DNA from: an archaeon
Lineage (GTDB): Archaea; Micrarchaeota; Micrarchaeia; Norongarragalinales; UBA97
Assembly: GCA_020057405.1 (NCBI GenBank)
Contig: JAGVFW010000003.1
Span: forward strand, 1 to 64,000
Length of the DNA: 64,000 nt
Direction of reading: 5' to 3'
Shown: positions 24,641-32,842 of the stretch, one piece after another
How the letters are laid out: each line of letters opens with the position of its first letter
How positions within the stretch are numbered: the first letter of the stretch is position 1
Notes under the pieces: generated by a model
Seen by the model: only the letters and a program-made list of their open reading frames with translations
Told to the model about the DNA's origin: nothing
Database searches by the model: none
Made by a program: the position numbers and the translations under genes

Positions 24641-25549
24641 ATGTCTGAAGGTGGTGGGCGTGGTTCTGGGCACTCTAGCTCAAGCCACGGCGGGGATTCC
24701 GATGTCAACCGTAGGGCGGCGCTCTTTGTCGCAATAATCGCCTCCGCAATCATCCTGGTCATTCTTGGCGTGCAGGTGCTTCGCGCCAACCCCCTGCTTT
24801 TGGCAGTCTTTCTCATCATCGGCGCAGGGCTTTTGATGCTTGCGCCCCAGCGCGTAGAAATACGGCAGTACGAACGCGGCGTGCGCTTTCGGCTCGGCAA
24901 GCTCTACAGTCTGATGGAACCCGGCTGGCACATCGTCTTCCCCACCTTTGAGAAAATCGAACGCGTGGACATGCGCACGCAGACCCTAGACATTCCACCC
25001 CAGTCAGTAATCAGCCGCGACAACGTGAAGCTGACCATTGACGCCATTTGCTTTATACGCGTGACCGACCCGAAGAAGGCGATAATCGAAATAAAGGACT
25101 ATAAGAAGGCCATCGAGGGTTTTTTGATTGCCGAACTTAGAAACGTTTCAAGCAAGATGGAAATGGAGGGCATCATCGAGAAGGCAGATGACCTCAACAC
25201 GCTTCTTCACCAGCGTTTGCTGGAAATTTCAGACAAGTGGGGCGTCACTGCAACTAGAGTTGAAATTGAGCACATCACGCTGCCCCCCGAACTCGTCGAG
25301 GCAATGACAAAGAGACAGGCGGCCCAGGAAGCCAAGAAGCGCATGCAAATCGAGTACGAAGCGAGGGCAATCGCAATCGAGGCCATCAACGCGGCCGCAA
25401 GCAAAGTCAGTGACACGACGATGACTTACCTTTACCTGGAGACGCTAAAGAGCATGGGCCACGGCAAGTCGACTAAGTTTATCCTGCCGATGGAACTCTC
25501 GTCCCTTGCGAGCCTGCTTGCGAGCAAGATTGGCGGCAAGGGCAACTAA
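24641..25549 (+). CDS. SPFH/stomatin-like membrane scaffold protein
   Basis: The product of about 302 residues has a Gly/Ser/His-rich N-terminus, two adjacent membrane helices or a hairpin (AALFVAIIASAIILVILGV, PLLLAVFLIIGAGLLML), then the SPFH/band 7 domain. That domain starts at IRQYERGVRFRLGKL and includes PGWHIVFPTFEKIERVDMR, SVISRDNVKLTIDA and VTATRVEIEHITLPPEL. A coiled-coil helical region follows (MTKRQAAQEAKKRMQIEYEARAIAIEA). Such proteins form cage-like oligomers that organise membrane domains and control proteases; no NfeD partner lies next to it. A TATA box (TTAAATAC, about 24597) fits a leaderless start; GTG at 24629 is an alternative. Confidence 0.92.
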   Translation: MSEGGGRGSGHSSSSHGGDSDVNRRAALFVAIIASAIILVILGVQVLRANPLLLAVFLIIGAGLLMLAPQRVEIRQYERGVRFRLGKLYSLMEPGWHIVFPTFEKIERVDMRTQTLDIPPQSVISRDNVKLTIDAICFIRVTDPKKAIIEIKDYKKAIEGFLIAELRNVSSKMEMEGIIEKADDLNTLLHQRLLEISDKWGVTATRVEIEHITLPPELVEAMTKRQAAQEAKKRMQIEYEARAIAIEAINAAASKVSDTTMTYLYLETLKSMGHGKSTKFILPMELSSLASLLASKIGGKGN

Positions 25550-25575
25550 TTAAATCCGCCGCGCCAAATTTTTCC

Positions 25576-26001
25576 ATGGCGGAACTAATGTACGCAAGCG
25601 TCAAGGCTGCAATCCGGCGGGACGACGGGAAAATACTTTTTTTCAAGGACGTTTCCCCAAACGCGCCGTTCAATTACCTTGACCTGCCGGGCGGCAGGCT
25701 CAACAAGGGCGAGGACCCTTACGATGCCCTCTCGCGCGAAGTGTTTGAGGAAACTAAGCTGCGGGTTAAAGTTGGCAAGCCTGTCGGCAGGTATTACTTC
25801 ATCAGAAGCGACGGCGACCAAATCACCCTCACGGTATTTGAGTGCACTTGCGACGATTTTTCAACTCTCGACTTGAGCGACAATAATGACACTACTGAAA
25901 ACCTTAGCGAACCCCGGTGGCTTTTTGCCCAAGAGGCGCTTGCCCGCAGGGGCGAAATCATTCACGAGAGCTTCTCGCGGCTGCTTGAAAAACTGGTTTA
26001 G
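25576..26001 (+). CDS. Nudix hydrolase
   Basis: Nudix enzymes cleave nucleoside diphosphates linked to another group. The 141-residue protein has a clear Nudix box in GGRLNKGEDPYDALS followed by REVFEETKL, with the metal-binding Glu residues (RExxEE) in place; the usual Gly after EE is replaced by Lys. The upstream VKAAIRRDDGKILFFK and the downstream GRYYFIRSD strands complete the fold. The substrate cannot be told; house-cleaning of damaged nucleotides or ADP-ribose hydrolysis are common. It lies 26 bp after the stomatin gene and its end overlaps the convergent SpoIIM-like gene by 4 bp. Confidence 0.88.
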   Translation: MAELMYASVKAAIRRDDGKILFFKDVSPNAPFNYLDLPGGRLNKGEDPYDALSREVFEETKLRVKVGKPVGRYYFIRSDGDQITLTVFECTCDDFSTLDLSDNNDTTENLSEPRWLFAQEALARRGEIIHESFSRLLEKLV

Positions 26002-26837
26002 GCGAAGGCCTGGCTCTCTATACCGGCACCGATGGCGAGGAAGAGCGTTGCAACTGCCAAGAGTTTTGCCACGTCGTAGACTACGATGACGAAGCCCGAG
26101 CGCAGGTGCGCAGAGCGGATGAAGGCGCTTGAGAGGATGCCGCCGGCCAGGGCTGCAGTAACGTAGGAAAGAAGCTCGAAAGTGCCGTGCGGGAGGATGC
26201 CAAGCACGCCAACGCTTAAGCCAGTAAAGATGGACGGGTCGCCGCCCCCGGTTCCGGCCAAGTTGATTGCAAGCGTGCCAAGAAAAACGCCGATTACTGC
26301 AGCGTTCCAGGCCAGGATGAGCACGGCCCCGCTGCCGTAGAGGAGCGAGAGCACGATAATCAAAAAGAGCACCTGCAGGTTGTGCAGGAAAATCGTTTCA
26401 AACGCCCGCTGGGCCGCGTCGTTAAAGGCAATTGCCTTGCCTTGGAATGACTGCTGGACTGCCTTGATTTCGTTTACCTGCACGTCGAAGACTCTTGCCG
26501 CGTCAGCAGGCGGCAAGTAGAGGTACCATGCAGTAAAGCCGGCTACCATGCCGACGAATAACGCCATGAGAACGACGATTACGGGCAGGTGTCTTGCCAG
26601 GGTGGAACTGCCGAAGAACGTATCCTCCTCATAGGCGCTGGCGTCGCTGTTAAACAGGTTGTAGACAAACGGGATGGCGGCGAGGCTTGCCAGGGCGACT
26701 ACGATGAGGCCGGAGTTCGGCTGGTTCCACATTGTGGCTGCCCAGACGGCAATGCTAGCGAAAGCGAATGCAAGCAGCACTATCTTCCATGGACTACGCT
26801 GCGCCTCGAGGGGCCCCACCAGAGACTCCAACACCAC
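25998..26837 (-). CDS. SpoIIM/DUF95-like integral membrane protein
   Basis: The 279-residue protein has about six membrane helices. The first two (around 20-60) are followed by a short soluble loop. The SpoIIM-type core then contains a long extracytoplasmic loop (FDVQVNEIKAVQQSFQGK), the helix with FLHNLQVLFLIIVLSLLYG, the Gly-rich turn GLSVGVLGILPHGTFEL (very typical of the family) and final helices. In Bacillus SpoIIM acts in engulfment; archaeal homologues have no known function. It starts with GTG at 26837, overlaps the Nudix stop convergently, and is divergent from csl4. Confidence 0.85.
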   Translation of the reverse strand: MVLESLVGPLEAQRSPWKIVLLAFAFASIAVWAATMWNQPNSGLIVVALASLAAIPFVYNLFNSDASAYEEDTFFGSSTLARHLPVIVVLMALFVGMVAGFTAWYLYLPPADAARVFDVQVNEIKAVQQSFQGKAIAFNDAAQRAFETIFLHNLQVLFLIIVLSLLYGSGAVLILAWNAAVIGVFLGTLAINLAGTGGGDPSIFTGLSVGVLGILPHGTFELLSYVTAALAGGILSSAFIRSAHLRSGFVIVVYDVAKLLAVATLFLAIGAGIESQAFA

Positions 26838-26912
26838 GCTTGTCTAGTGTTGGGCAGGCAATAAAAGGGTTTTTAATGCCTTGACGGCATAGTTATTGCG
26901 TAAGCTACTTTT

Positions 26913-27467
26913 GTGGTGAATTATAGTTTGGCACTAGCGTTTCCGGGCGATTTTCTCGGCTATAGTGAAGAGTTCGTTGCGGGCGAAGGCACCGTAGAGC
27001 AAGACGGCAGCATATTCGCAGTTGCCTTGGGCGAAAAGCAAGTCGATGACTCGGGCAGGCGCGTCTCAATCAAGGCCGCCAAGTTCGTGCGGCCGCTTGC
27101 GAAGGGCGACATCGTCTACGGCAAGATTCAGGACCTCTACGACACGGTCGCGCTAATCGAGTTTCAGCCGCTTAACGCGCCCAGCACTTTTCCGGCAGCA
27201 GAGAGCCGCAACGCGTTTCTTCGAATTAGCGAAATCACTTCGGGATACGTCGAGAAGCTCGAGGATTACATGCGCATCGGCGATTACGTGCGCGCGCAAG
27301 TGCTAGAAGTCAAGTCCCTTGGCATTTACCTTACCATGAAGGCTCCTGACCTGGGCGTAGTCAAGGCGATTTGCAGCTACTGCCGAGGCGGAATGGACCT
27401 TAAAGGAAAGGATTTCGTGTGCAGCCGGTGCGGCTCGATTGAGCAGCGCAAGCTGCCGCACGCGTAA
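26913..27467 (+). CDS. csl4: Exosome RNA-binding subunit Csl4
   Basis: Csl4 caps the archaeal RNA exosome and helps bind RNA substrates and DnaG. The 184-residue protein has the N-terminal strand domain (PGDFLGYSEEF, GTVEQDGSIFA), a central S1 domain (KGDIVYGKIQDLYDTVALIEF, LRISEITSGY, YVRAQVLEVK) and a C-terminal zinc ribbon with two CxxC pairs (CSYC, CSRC). It starts with GTG and is followed after 15 bp by rpoL with a perfect ribosome binding site, so RNA decay and transcription subunits are co-expressed, as in other archaea. Rrp4/41/42 are not in the window. Confidence 0.93.
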   Translation: MVNYSLALAFPGDFLGYSEEFVAGEGTVEQDGSIFAVALGEKQVDDSGRRVSIKAAKFVRPLAKGDIVYGKIQDLYDTVALIEFQPLNAPSTFPAAESRNAFLRISEITSGYVEKLEDYMRIGDYVRAQVLEVKSLGIYLTMKAPDLGVVKAICSYCRGGMDLKGKDFVCSRCGSIEQRKLPHA

Positions 27468-27482
27468 AAGGAGGTAATTTCC

Positions 27483-27746
27483 ATGAACGTTGAATTCATC
27501 TCAAAGGAAAAGGATTTCATCGAAGCGAAGCTCGAGGGCGCCGACGAGGGCCTCGCGAACATGGTTGTTGAGAAGCTCTTGGGCCGAAAGACTGTGAAGT
27601 ACGCGGCCTGCTCGCTTGTCCACCCGCTCATCCCTGTTCCAGTCATCCGCGTGCGCGCGGCTGACGCGAAAAAAGAGCTCATCGCCGCGATTGAGGAAGT
27701 CGAGGACGGCTTGAAGGCCACCTCAAAGTCGGCTGAAAAAATCTAG
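27483..27746 (+). CDS. rpoL: DNA-directed RNA polymerase subunit L (Rpb11-like)
   Basis: RpoL pairs with RpoD to form the alpha-like platform of archaeal RNA polymerase. The 87-residue protein matches the pattern: N-terminal strands (VEFISKEKDFIEAKLEG), a helix with LANMVVEKLLG (normally HTLxNLLR), YAACSLVHPLIPVPVIRVR, and the C-terminal helix. The usual His-Thr of the signature is replaced (EGLAN), a modest divergence. The ribosome binding site AAAGGAGGT at 27468-27476, right after the csl4 stop, fixes the ATG at 27483. Confidence 0.85.
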   Translation: MNVEFISKEKDFIEAKLEGADEGLANMVVEKLLGRKTVKYAACSLVHPLIPVPVIRVRAADAKKELIAAIEEVEDGLKATSKSAEKI

Positions 27747-27807
27747 GCCGGTGGCCCAGCCTTTTAATCATTGACAGCCTAGTGACTAGCAGGGGAACTT
27801 TACTTTG

Positions 27808-28593
27808 ATGCAAGCTGACTTTCTTACCACGAACAAGGCCTATGTCTTGGCCGCGCTCCTCGCACTCGCCGTCGCCGGCTTTAGCCTGACGCGCAACCCC
27901 GCTTTTGCGGTTGCGGGATTCGTGATTCTACTCGCACTAGTGCTGCACGACATTACGCCCTCTAAATGGAACGCCAAGGAATTGAAGAGGACGGCAGTCG
28001 AGCTCGTAATCGCCTTGGCCCTCGCCATTGGCGTGTGGATGGGCCTGCAGTTAGTGCTTAACAACAGCACGCCGGTTGACGTCGTGACTAGCTGCAGCAT
28101 GCTTCCCAACCTAGAGCGCGGCGACATGATTATCGTGCAGGGAAAGGAGCCGAAGACCACGCAAATTAATTTTACCGGCACGCTAGCCGACCTTGAAACC
28201 CAGCTGCGCGTGGTTAAAGAGCCGTGCATACTTCGCGAGAGCGGCGTGCCGGTCCAGGCGGCGTGCACGCAAGCGGTTGTCTACAAGGGCAGGCAATACC
28301 CGATGAATCCATCTAACGACGTCATAGTCTTTGACGCCGAGCCCCGCTTTTATGGCCTGATTGTGCACCGGGCTTTCGCGCGTTTGTCAAACGGCACTGA
28401 CTCGTTTTACCTGACTAAGGGTGACAACAACCTCGGCATCGACCAGGAGGCGGGCTTTTCCCCGGTGTCGGCGCGCGCGGTTAAGGGAACTGTCGTAAGC
28501 AGAGTGCCGTACGTCGGCTTCCTCAAGCTCTTCCTCTTCATGCAGTTTGACGAACCACAAGGATGCAAGCAACTGCTTGCGGGTGGCGAGTAA
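27808..28593 (+). CDS. Signal peptidase I (archaeal/ER type, S26B)
   Basis: This membrane serine protease removes signal peptides from exported proteins, such as the secreted proteins in this window. Three hydrophobic helices (about 12-27, 32-48, 63-84) precede the catalytic domain. Ser97 sits in SCSMLPNL (nucleophile), His187 in LIVHRAF replaces the bacterial Lys, and Asp206/Asp212 lie in KGDNN and GIDQEAG, as in archaeal and ER Sec11-type enzymes. A roughly 60-residue insertion with two Cys (PCILR, AACTQ) between the Ser and His motifs is larger than usual. The ATG at 27808 is preferred over TTG at 27805. The next gene starts 2 nt after the stop. Confidence 0.9.
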   Translation: MQADFLTTNKAYVLAALLALAVAGFSLTRNPAFAVAGFVILLALVLHDITPSKWNAKELKRTAVELVIALALAIGVWMGLQLVLNNSTPVDVVTSCSMLPNLERGDMIIVQGKEPKTTQINFTGTLADLETQLRVVKEPCILRESGVPVQAACTQAVVYKGRQYPMNPSNDVIVFDAEPRFYGLIVHRAFARLSNGTDSFYLTKGDNNLGIDQEAGFSPVSARAVKGTVVSRVPYVGFLKLFLFMQFDEPQGCKQLLAGGE

Positions 28594-28594
28594 C

Positions 28595-28825
28595 TTGCGC
28601 GTGATTGGCAAAGTCGTCGGGGAAGGCGACGGCAAGACCATAGAATCGCACGGCAAGACGTATTCTCTAGAAAACGCAGGCGCCCTTGAGTCGGGCCTTG
28701 TTTATCGCATCATTGGAACGCTTTCAGGAAGCGAGCTAAGAGTCGAGATGGCGCGCAAGCTTGAAGCGTTTGACTTGCCGCTTTACGAGCGCGCCCTTGG
28801 CGCGGCGCTAAAGAAGAGCGGCTAG
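28595..28825 (+). CDS. Small OB-fold-like protein coupled to signal peptidase
   Basis: From TTG at 28595 (or GTG at 28601) the product is about 76 residues: LRVIGKVVGEGDGKTI, a strand-loop pattern, then YRIIGTLSGSELRVEMARKLE and a C-terminal helix (LPLYERALGAALKKSG). The five-strand pattern resembles a small OB-fold nucleic-acid-binding protein. That is a fold-level guess from strand spacing, not a family match. Starts further upstream would translate the signal peptidase coding region, so they are rejected. The two-base spacing to the signal peptidase stop suggests coupled translation. Confidence 0.55.
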   Translation: MRVIGKVVGEGDGKTIESHGKTYSLENAGALESGLVYRIIGTLSGSELRVEMARKLEAFDLPLYERALGAALKKSG

Positions 28826-28891
28826 CACCACCCCCGTGCATTTTGGCGGGTACCGCAATCTTATTAGCCGTCCAATTCAATTCTTGGTAAT

Positions 28892-29302
28892 ATGGCGATT
28901 ACCCACTCTTGGAGCAGGAAAATTCCATACCGGCAGCTTGACGCGCTTTTCAAAGCGGTGGGCTGGCGGGGAAGGGGCCAATCCAAGTGGCGGACGGTCT
29001 TACGCCGCACCAACCACGCCTACTCGCTTTGGGACGGGAGCAAGCTCGTAGGATTCGGCAGGCTGTTTTACGACGGGGCGATGTGCGGCTACTTCGACAT
29101 CTCCGTACGCCCGAAATACCAGGGGCGGGGCTTGGGCTCGCAAATAATGAAGGCGCTTGAGAAAAAAGTGGAGGGAAAGGGATTCGCCGAAGTCTTCCTG
29201 TTCCCTTGGGAGAAAAACCCTGGCGCAGTCAAGTTCTACCAGGAACACGGCTTTGTCAAGCACTCCGGGATGATACTAAAACGCCATTCGAACCCAGAAT
29301 GA
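28892..29302 (+). CDS. GNAT family N-acetyltransferase
   Basis: This 136-residue acetyl-CoA-dependent acyltransferase has the acetyl-CoA-binding motif A in RPKYQGRGLGSQIMKALE, preceded by the FDISV strand, and motif B in FYQEHGFVKHSGMIL. The N-terminal part (RQLDALFKAVGW, TNHAYSLWDGSKLVGFGRL) matches small GNATs of the YjgM or aaNAT type. The acceptor (amine, amino acid or protein N-terminus) is unknown. It has a TATA-like stretch (CTTATTAGCC) about 30 bp before the ATG and stands alone before the PCNA gene. Confidence 0.88.
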   Translation: MAITHSWSRKIPYRQLDALFKAVGWRGRGQSKWRTVLRRTNHAYSLWDGSKLVGFGRLFYDGAMCGYFDISVRPKYQGRGLGSQIMKALEKKVEGKGFAEVFLFPWEKNPGAVKFYQEHGFVKHSGMILKRHSNPE

Positions 29303-29380
29303 TTTTTCTTGCGCTTGAACTCAGCCGAGGCTGGAATACCCTTTAATAATCTTGTCCCGCCAACTCTATGCGGTGGAAGT

Positions 29381-30133
29381 ATGGCTATGCAACTGGTCGT
29401 AAGCGACGCTAAGTTTTTCAAATCCTGCATCGACGCGGTTGGCAACCTCGTTGACGAGGGCACTTTCGAAGTAAATGCCAACGGCATGCACCTTCGAAAC
29501 ATGGACCCCTCGCAGATTGCGATGGTTGACTTCAACCTGCCGAAGGAGGCTTTTGAGAAGTTCTCGGCAGAAGATGGGGCTGGCCTCGGGATTAACTTGC
29601 TTGACTTGGGCAAGGTTTTGGCGCGGGCGCGCTCGGATGAGAAGCTCACTATTTCGATGGACGAGAAAGACAACAAGCTGCTCCTTGAGTTTGTCGGCGA
29701 CAGCAAGCGCAACTTCAAGATGCCTCTCCTTGACCTTGGCGGCGTGCCGCCCAAGGAGCCGAAAATTACTTTCGACGCTCACGTCAAGATGAGGGCTGGG
29801 GCGTTTAAGGAAATGCTCAAAGACGCGGGCTTACTTTCGAGCCACGTCGTGCTTCAGGCCGACGGCGACTCGCTTTTGATTGAGGCGCACGGCGATTCAG
29901 GTGACCTCGTCATTGACACGAAGAAGGGCGCCGGGAGCGTTTCCGAATTCAAGACGTCGGCAAAGGCGCGCGCGATGTATCCCTTCGAGTACCTCGATGA
30001 CATCACGCGGGCCGCGCAAGAGGACTCCACGATAACGATTGAGCTAAAAAGCGACGCCCCTGTGCGCGTCAGCTACGAGATTGGCAAGGCTAAGCTGGCC
30101 TACTACCTGGCCCCAAGGGTCGAAACGATTTGA
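29381..30133 (+). CDS. pcn: DNA polymerase sliding clamp (PCNA)
   Basis: PCNA is the ring-shaped replication clamp that tethers DNA polymerase, ligase and FEN1. The 250-residue protein has the two-domain PCNA fold: N-terminal VVSDAKFFKSCIDAV, the NGMHLRNMDPSQIAMVDF strand, the interdomain connector with LLLEFVG, and a C-terminal AYYLAPRVE strand. The ATG at 29381 (MAMQLVVS) is preferred because a TATA box (CTTTAATAA) lies about 35 nt before it; the upstream in-frame start at 29309 would add unrelated residues. The stop codon overlaps the start of the FKBP gene. Confidence 0.96.
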   Translation: MAMQLVVSDAKFFKSCIDAVGNLVDEGTFEVNANGMHLRNMDPSQIAMVDFNLPKEAFEKFSAEDGAGLGINLLDLGKVLARARSDEKLTISMDEKDNKLLLEFVGDSKRNFKMPLLDLGGVPPKEPKITFDAHVKMRAGAFKEMLKDAGLLSSHVVLQADGDSLLIEAHGDSGDLVIDTKKGAGSVSEFKTSAKARAMYPFEYLDDITRAAQEDSTITIELKSDAPVRVSYEIGKAKLAYYLAPRVETI

Positions 30134-30828
30134 AGGCCCTAGTTTTAATCGCACTCTTTTCGCTCTTGCTAGCGGGCTGCACGCAAGCCCCTAAAGACAC
30201 TAGCAACCTCGAATCGACAATCAGCCCTGGCGGGCTAAACATTGAAGGCGGCGCAAAGGCCGGCAGCTTAGTCAAAGTCGATTACGTGGGCTCGCTTGCC
30301 AACGGCACTGTCTTTGACACGAGTGTCGAGTCGGAAGCCAAGAAAGCGGGCTTGGTTTTGAGGCCGGCTTACGCCCCATTGCCGTTTACTGTTGGCGCGG
30401 GGCAGATGATTGCAGGTTTTGACAAGGCAGTTGTCGGCATGAAGGTCGGCGAGGAAAAGACGATTACGATACCTCCAGAAGACGCTTACGGGCCGGTGCA
30501 GCAAAACCTCATGACCACAGTCACACAGCCACCGCAGCCAATTGTTACCGTCGAACTCTCGCAGTTCGGCGCTGACGCACCCACGCTCAATCCGGGTGCT
30601 GACGTCTCAACCGCAACTGGGGCGCCGGGTAAAGTCGTTTCAGTCAACGCCACCCACGTCGTAATCGACTTTAGCCTGAAAGTCGGCATGTCGGAGAGGC
30701 TCCCGGACGGAAGTATTGGCAAAATCGTTTCGGCAAACGCCACTAGCGCGGTTGTCGACTTCAACCACGAGCTTGCAGGAAAAACGCTTATTTTCAAGAT
30801 TACAATGCGCGAAATCAAGCCAGCGTAA
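30130..30828 (+). CDS. FKBP-type peptidyl-prolyl isomerase lipoprotein
   Basis: The 232-residue protein has a lipoprotein signal peptide ending in the lipobox LLAGC (Cys17), then an FKBP domain (VKVDYVGSLANGTVFDTS, FTVGAGQMIAGFDKAVVGM, EEKTITIPPEDAYG). A roughly 80-residue insert or second domain with two similar halves follows (KVVSVNATHVVIDF and KIVSANATSAVVDFNH). The last strand (GKTLIFKITM) closes the SlyD-like insert-in-flap layout. It probably assists folding of proteins outside the membrane. The start TTG overlaps the last codons of the PCNA gene. Asn-x-Thr/Ser sites hint at glycosylation. Confidence 0.88.
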   Translation: MKALVLIALFSLLLAGCTQAPKDTSNLESTISPGGLNIEGGAKAGSLVKVDYVGSLANGTVFDTSVESEAKKAGLVLRPAYAPLPFTVGAGQMIAGFDKAVVGMKVGEEKTITIPPEDAYGPVQQNLMTTVTQPPQPIVTVELSQFGADAPTLNPGADVSTATGAPGKVVSVNATHVVIDFSLKVGMSERLPDGSIGKIVSANATSAVVDFNHELAGKTLIFKITMREIKPA

Positions 30829-30879
30829 ATCTAGCGAACGGATTATTAACCTGACTTAGCTTTAGCTTGATTGATTTAG

Positions 30880-31908
30880 ATGCCAAACCGACCCGCTTTT
30901 CACCGTCACTCCACTAGCTTGGGAGAGATTGCACGGCACATTGGTGCAGATGCTGAACTGTTGGGTTTCGTTATTGAAAAGGCAAACAAAAAAGCCAAAA
31001 AAGTCGTTCGAAACACAGTAGAGAAAATACCGGTTATCCCACTCTACAAGCACGATGAAAATGGAAGGATGATTCGGGATATTGAAGACATCAGGGTTCC
31101 CAATGTGCTCGTCCGGAGCATCTTGCTTGCAACAGCTAGTGGCATTGCACCCGGCTCAAGTGAATACATCGCCTCTAGTGCAGCCGAAATAATGGCAAAA
31201 CACAACTGGAATATGAAGGAAATTGAGGAAGCCGGCCAAAAAATGCACGTCGGGACAATACTCAGCCATACAGAAAAATACGAAATTCCAAGGGCAATTG
31301 TGCTTGCCCGAGTCACGCCGGTTAAGCAAACAAAGCCCATACCGGACCTTACTCATGATAGCGGAAAATCACCAGACAAGCCAGCGGAAATTGGGGCTAA
31401 GCCAGCTAAAGTTGCAAAGCCGGCCCCACCAAATGCTGATACAGAAAAAACTGAGCAAAAAACGACCACTACGAAAAAGGCTCTGACTCCCGAGCAAGAA
31501 GCAGCAGTAATTAGAGCCAGTCTTCCCGAAAGCCTTCACGCACTCAAGTTCATCGAGTACATACGCACCATAGGATCCGGAAATAATCCGTGGATTGCAA
31601 GAAAGACTTTTGTCGATCAGGTAGCAGCCATATTGAATCACGCACCGGATGTTGAGCAAGGAAAGGAGGCTATCAACCTGTACACTCAAGTCGTTCGTGA
31701 AGCTTATTTTGACCATCCGGGCGGAACTGCTGCAAAATTGCACGACGTAATTCTCAAATCAAAGCCCAGGGACTGGGAAAAAGTGATTAGTCTCCTTAAG
31801 TTGCACCACGCGTATCCAGAAATCGTTAAAGATTATGTGCACCAACACAAAGTAAGTAATGGTTTGACTGAACTGCTTGCAATGTGCAAGAAACTCAGAC
31901 CAGTCTGA
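30880..31908 (+). CDS. Unknown two-part helical protein with Lys/Pro/Thr linker
   Basis: The 342-residue protein is not recognised. Residues 1-150 are mixed helix and strand (LGEIARHIGADAELLGFVIEKANKK, a PVIPLYKHDENGR turn, VRSILLATASGIAPGSSEY). Residues 150-215 form a low-complexity linker of Lys, Pro, Ala and Thr. Residues 215-342 are a second helical domain (LPESLHALKFIEYIRTIG, LKLHHAYPEIVKDYVHQH). There is no signal peptide or membrane helix, so it is likely cytoplasmic. Codon use is AT-richer than the neighbours. A promoter-like ATTATTAACC precedes it, and it converges on the secreted-protein pair with a 2-bp gap. Confidence 0.6.
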   Translation: MPNRPAFHRHSTSLGEIARHIGADAELLGFVIEKANKKAKKVVRNTVEKIPVIPLYKHDENGRMIRDIEDIRVPNVLVRSILLATASGIAPGSSEYIASSAAEIMAKHNWNMKEIEEAGQKMHVGTILSHTEKYEIPRAIVLARVTPVKQTKPIPDLTHDSGKSPDKPAEIGAKPAKVAKPAPPNADTEKTEQKTTTTKKALTPEQEAAVIRASLPESLHALKFIEYIRTIGSGNNPWIARKTFVDQVAAILNHAPDVEQGKEAINLYTQVVREAYFDHPGGTAAKLHDVILKSKPRDWEKVISLLKLHHAYPEIVKDYVHQHKVSNGLTELLAMCKKLRPV

Positions 31909-31910
31909 TT

Positions 31911-32276
31911 TCAGCAATATCTGCCGCGGCAAAAAGAGTTGCCGTAGCCCTCGTAGACGTCGCGAACGTACCTGCCGTTTTCATAACGCCAGCCAACTAG
32001 CCCTAGGCCGGGCGGCAGGGACTGTTGGTAGGAGTTTCTGAAGAAGCGATTGTTGTTGCCGTAAGTGCTAAAGGGCGCGGTTTCATAGTAGACGCAATTG
32101 TCGCGGTGAAAGCCGCCGCTGCAGTGGCCGTAGTCTAAGGCCGCGATTGAGGGAAGCGCTTTTGGCATCGCGGGATAGACCGGCGAGTCTCCTGAAACGG
32201 TCCAGAGGTAGGCGGATGCCTGCGGGGCAAGTGTTGCGAAGAGAACGAAAGCAAACGCGATTTTTCCTAGTTTCAT
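31911..32276 (-). CDS. Small secreted Cys-terminal protein
   Basis: The 121-residue product has a clear signal peptide (MKLGKIAFAFVLFATLAPQASA). The mature part of about 99 residues is rich in Tyr, Gly, Asn and Arg, with Cys in GHCSG, NCVYY, SFCRG and the very last residue (RGRYC). It follows the Tyr/Gly-rich gene by 15 bp on the same strand. No family is recognised. The even number of Cys suggests disulfides or cross-linking between copies. It could be part of an extracellular matrix or a surface-binding peptide (inference). Confidence 0.65.
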   Translation of the reverse strand: MKLGKIAFAFVLFATLAPQASAYLWTVSGDSPVYPAMPKALPSIAALDYGHCSGGFHRDNCVYYETAPFSTYGNNNRFFRNSYQQSLPPGLGLVGWRYENGRYVRDVYEGYGNSFCRGRYC

Positions 32277-32291
32277 TTTTCTCCCCTCCCT

Positions 32292-32702
32292 TTAGCACCA
32301 GTAGCCATAGCACACGCCGGTTGAGTAGCGCGGGCCGTAAGAGTAGTAGCCGCCGTAGCCCCCGCGGCCGTAGTAGTAGTCATCGTAGGCTGCGACGGGC
32401 TGGTAGTTGCCGTTGTAGGACGGGTTGTAGTAAGAGGCGTAGTAGGAGTTGGCGCCGTAGTTGGAACCACCGTAATAGCCGTAGCCATAGTTTGAGCCGT
32501 AAGCGTAACCTGAACCGTAGACGCTTGGAGTGTAGCCGACGGGATAGCCGCCGTAGCAGTTGTAGCAACCCGAATAGTAGTTGCCGTTATTGCCCGAGGA
32601 ATAGTAGGCGTAACCGTTTGAGTCGTAGTAACCGAAGGAATAGCCGTATGCCGACGCGAAAGCGGCGATTGACAGCGCAAAGACAAGGAAAGCGAACTTC
32701 AT
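32292..32702 (-). CDS. Secreted Tyr/Gly/Asn-rich low-complexity protein
   Basis: The 136-residue product has a short signal peptide (MKFAFLVFALSIAAFASA) and a mature part made almost entirely of Tyr, Gly, Ser and Asn, with repeated YG, YYG and NYG units. Its Cys are in GCYNCYG and the terminal STGVCYGYWC. Such composition is seen in adhesive, matrix or amyloid-like extracellular proteins, but no homologue is claimed. It is the first gene of a two-gene unit with the preceding secreted protein, and both end in Cys. A TATA-like TTTTAAG upstream (minus strand, about 32740) is a candidate promoter. Confidence 0.65.
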   Translation of the reverse strand: MKFAFLVFALSIAAFASAYGYSFGYYDSNGYAYYSSGNNGNYYSGCYNCYGGYPVGYTPSVYGSGYAYGSNYGYGYYGGSNYGANSYYASYYNPSYNGNYQPVAAYDDYYYGRGGYGGYYSYGPRYSTGVCYGYWC

Positions 32703-32842
32703 TTCAACCCACCCTGACTATAATTCGGCCTAGTCCCGACTTAAAAGCCTTTTCCGCGTGACGCGAACAAGAAAAGCAAGCCGGAAAGGCCGGCAACCTA
32801 CTGCCTGACCGCATTATGAATAACCAAAGACTTTTTTGACTC

